Under the pieces are notes generated by a model. That model was not told the origin of the DNA and ran no database searches. It saw only the letters and a program-made list of their open reading frames with translations. Below are positions 63,857 to 64,000 of a stretch of DNA of 64,000 nucleotides, in pieces. Origin of the DNA: Chalara sp. BL73 (taxonomy: Eukaryota; Ascomycota; Leotiomycetes; Helotiales). A program made the translations under genes and the position numbers. Location: assembly GCA_918026815.1 (NCBI GenBank), contig CAKJVC010000088.1, positions 992,001 through 1,056,000 on the forward strand. The letters are read 5' to 3'. Within the stretch, counting starts at the first letter, position 1, and every line of letters begins with the position of its first letter.

Positions 63857-64000
63857 AGGGACAAGGTCTTTGGCAACGTTAGGATAAATGAGGTATAAGA
63901 TAGATTTACATTATGGAAACGGGGATTGGGGTAAAACGGAGTGCCGAGGTTTTATTTTTATGCATTATCTTTCAGTGTCAAGAGCAGCATTCATTGCTTG

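Overview
The window looks like nuclear DNA of a filamentous ascomycete (Pezizomycotina). Almost every gene carries short introns, mostly 43-80 nt, with GTRNGN donors, CTRAY-type branch points and YAG acceptors. The gene set (asco-laccase, GH131 with a CBM1, LAC4/LAC12-type pair, cytochrome P450, DNMT5-type DNA methyltransferase) is typical of such fungi. A Leotiomycete is my best guess, but that is inference. All gene models below were spliced by hand from the sequence, and reading frames close exactly unless I say otherwise.

Layout. 0.3-4.0 kb: an ER J-protein (HLJ1-like), an AIM19-like mitochondrial protein and a SIW14-type phosphatase. 5.0-9.0 kb: a small secreted protein divergent from a laccase. 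9.0-14.8 kb: a 3 kb leader region, then an 828-residue Cys/His regulatory-looking protein. 15.6-23.7 kb: a sugar-use block with a LAC12-type permease divergent from a LAC4-type GH2 beta-galactosidase, followed by a secreted GH131 glucanase with a CBM1. 24.8-29.9 kb: a FAD-dependent (amino-acid-oxidase-like) oxidoreductase divergent from an amino-acid permease, with GATA sites between them. 30.4-32.7 kb: a VOC/glyoxalase-fold protein and a haloacid-dehalogenase-type HAD protein. 32.7-40.4 kb: a long, gene-poor block rich in homopolymers, GA repeats and G-quadruplex-type tracts, holding one credible 77-residue ORF. 40.5-47.7 kb: one 2,276-residue gene fusing a C5-cytosine methyltransferase, a zinc cluster and a RING-containing SNF2 ATPase (DNMT5 architecture). 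47.7-52.4 kb: gene-poor. 52.4-64 kb: a 2H phosphoesterase, ribosomal protein eL42, a cytochrome P450, a SAP-like membrane protein, and a fragmentary gene with internal stops at the right edge.

How the genes may work together. The permease and beta-galactosidase reproduce the divergent LAC12-LAC4 arrangement of Kluyveromyces and suggest uptake of lactose or other beta-galactosides followed by cytosolic hydrolysis. The FAD enzyme and permease pair suggests uptake and oxidation of an amino compound. The laccase and GH131 enzyme fit growth on plant debris. The DNMT5-like protein is the most striking gene: intact, very large, and with an unusual catalytic-loop motif.
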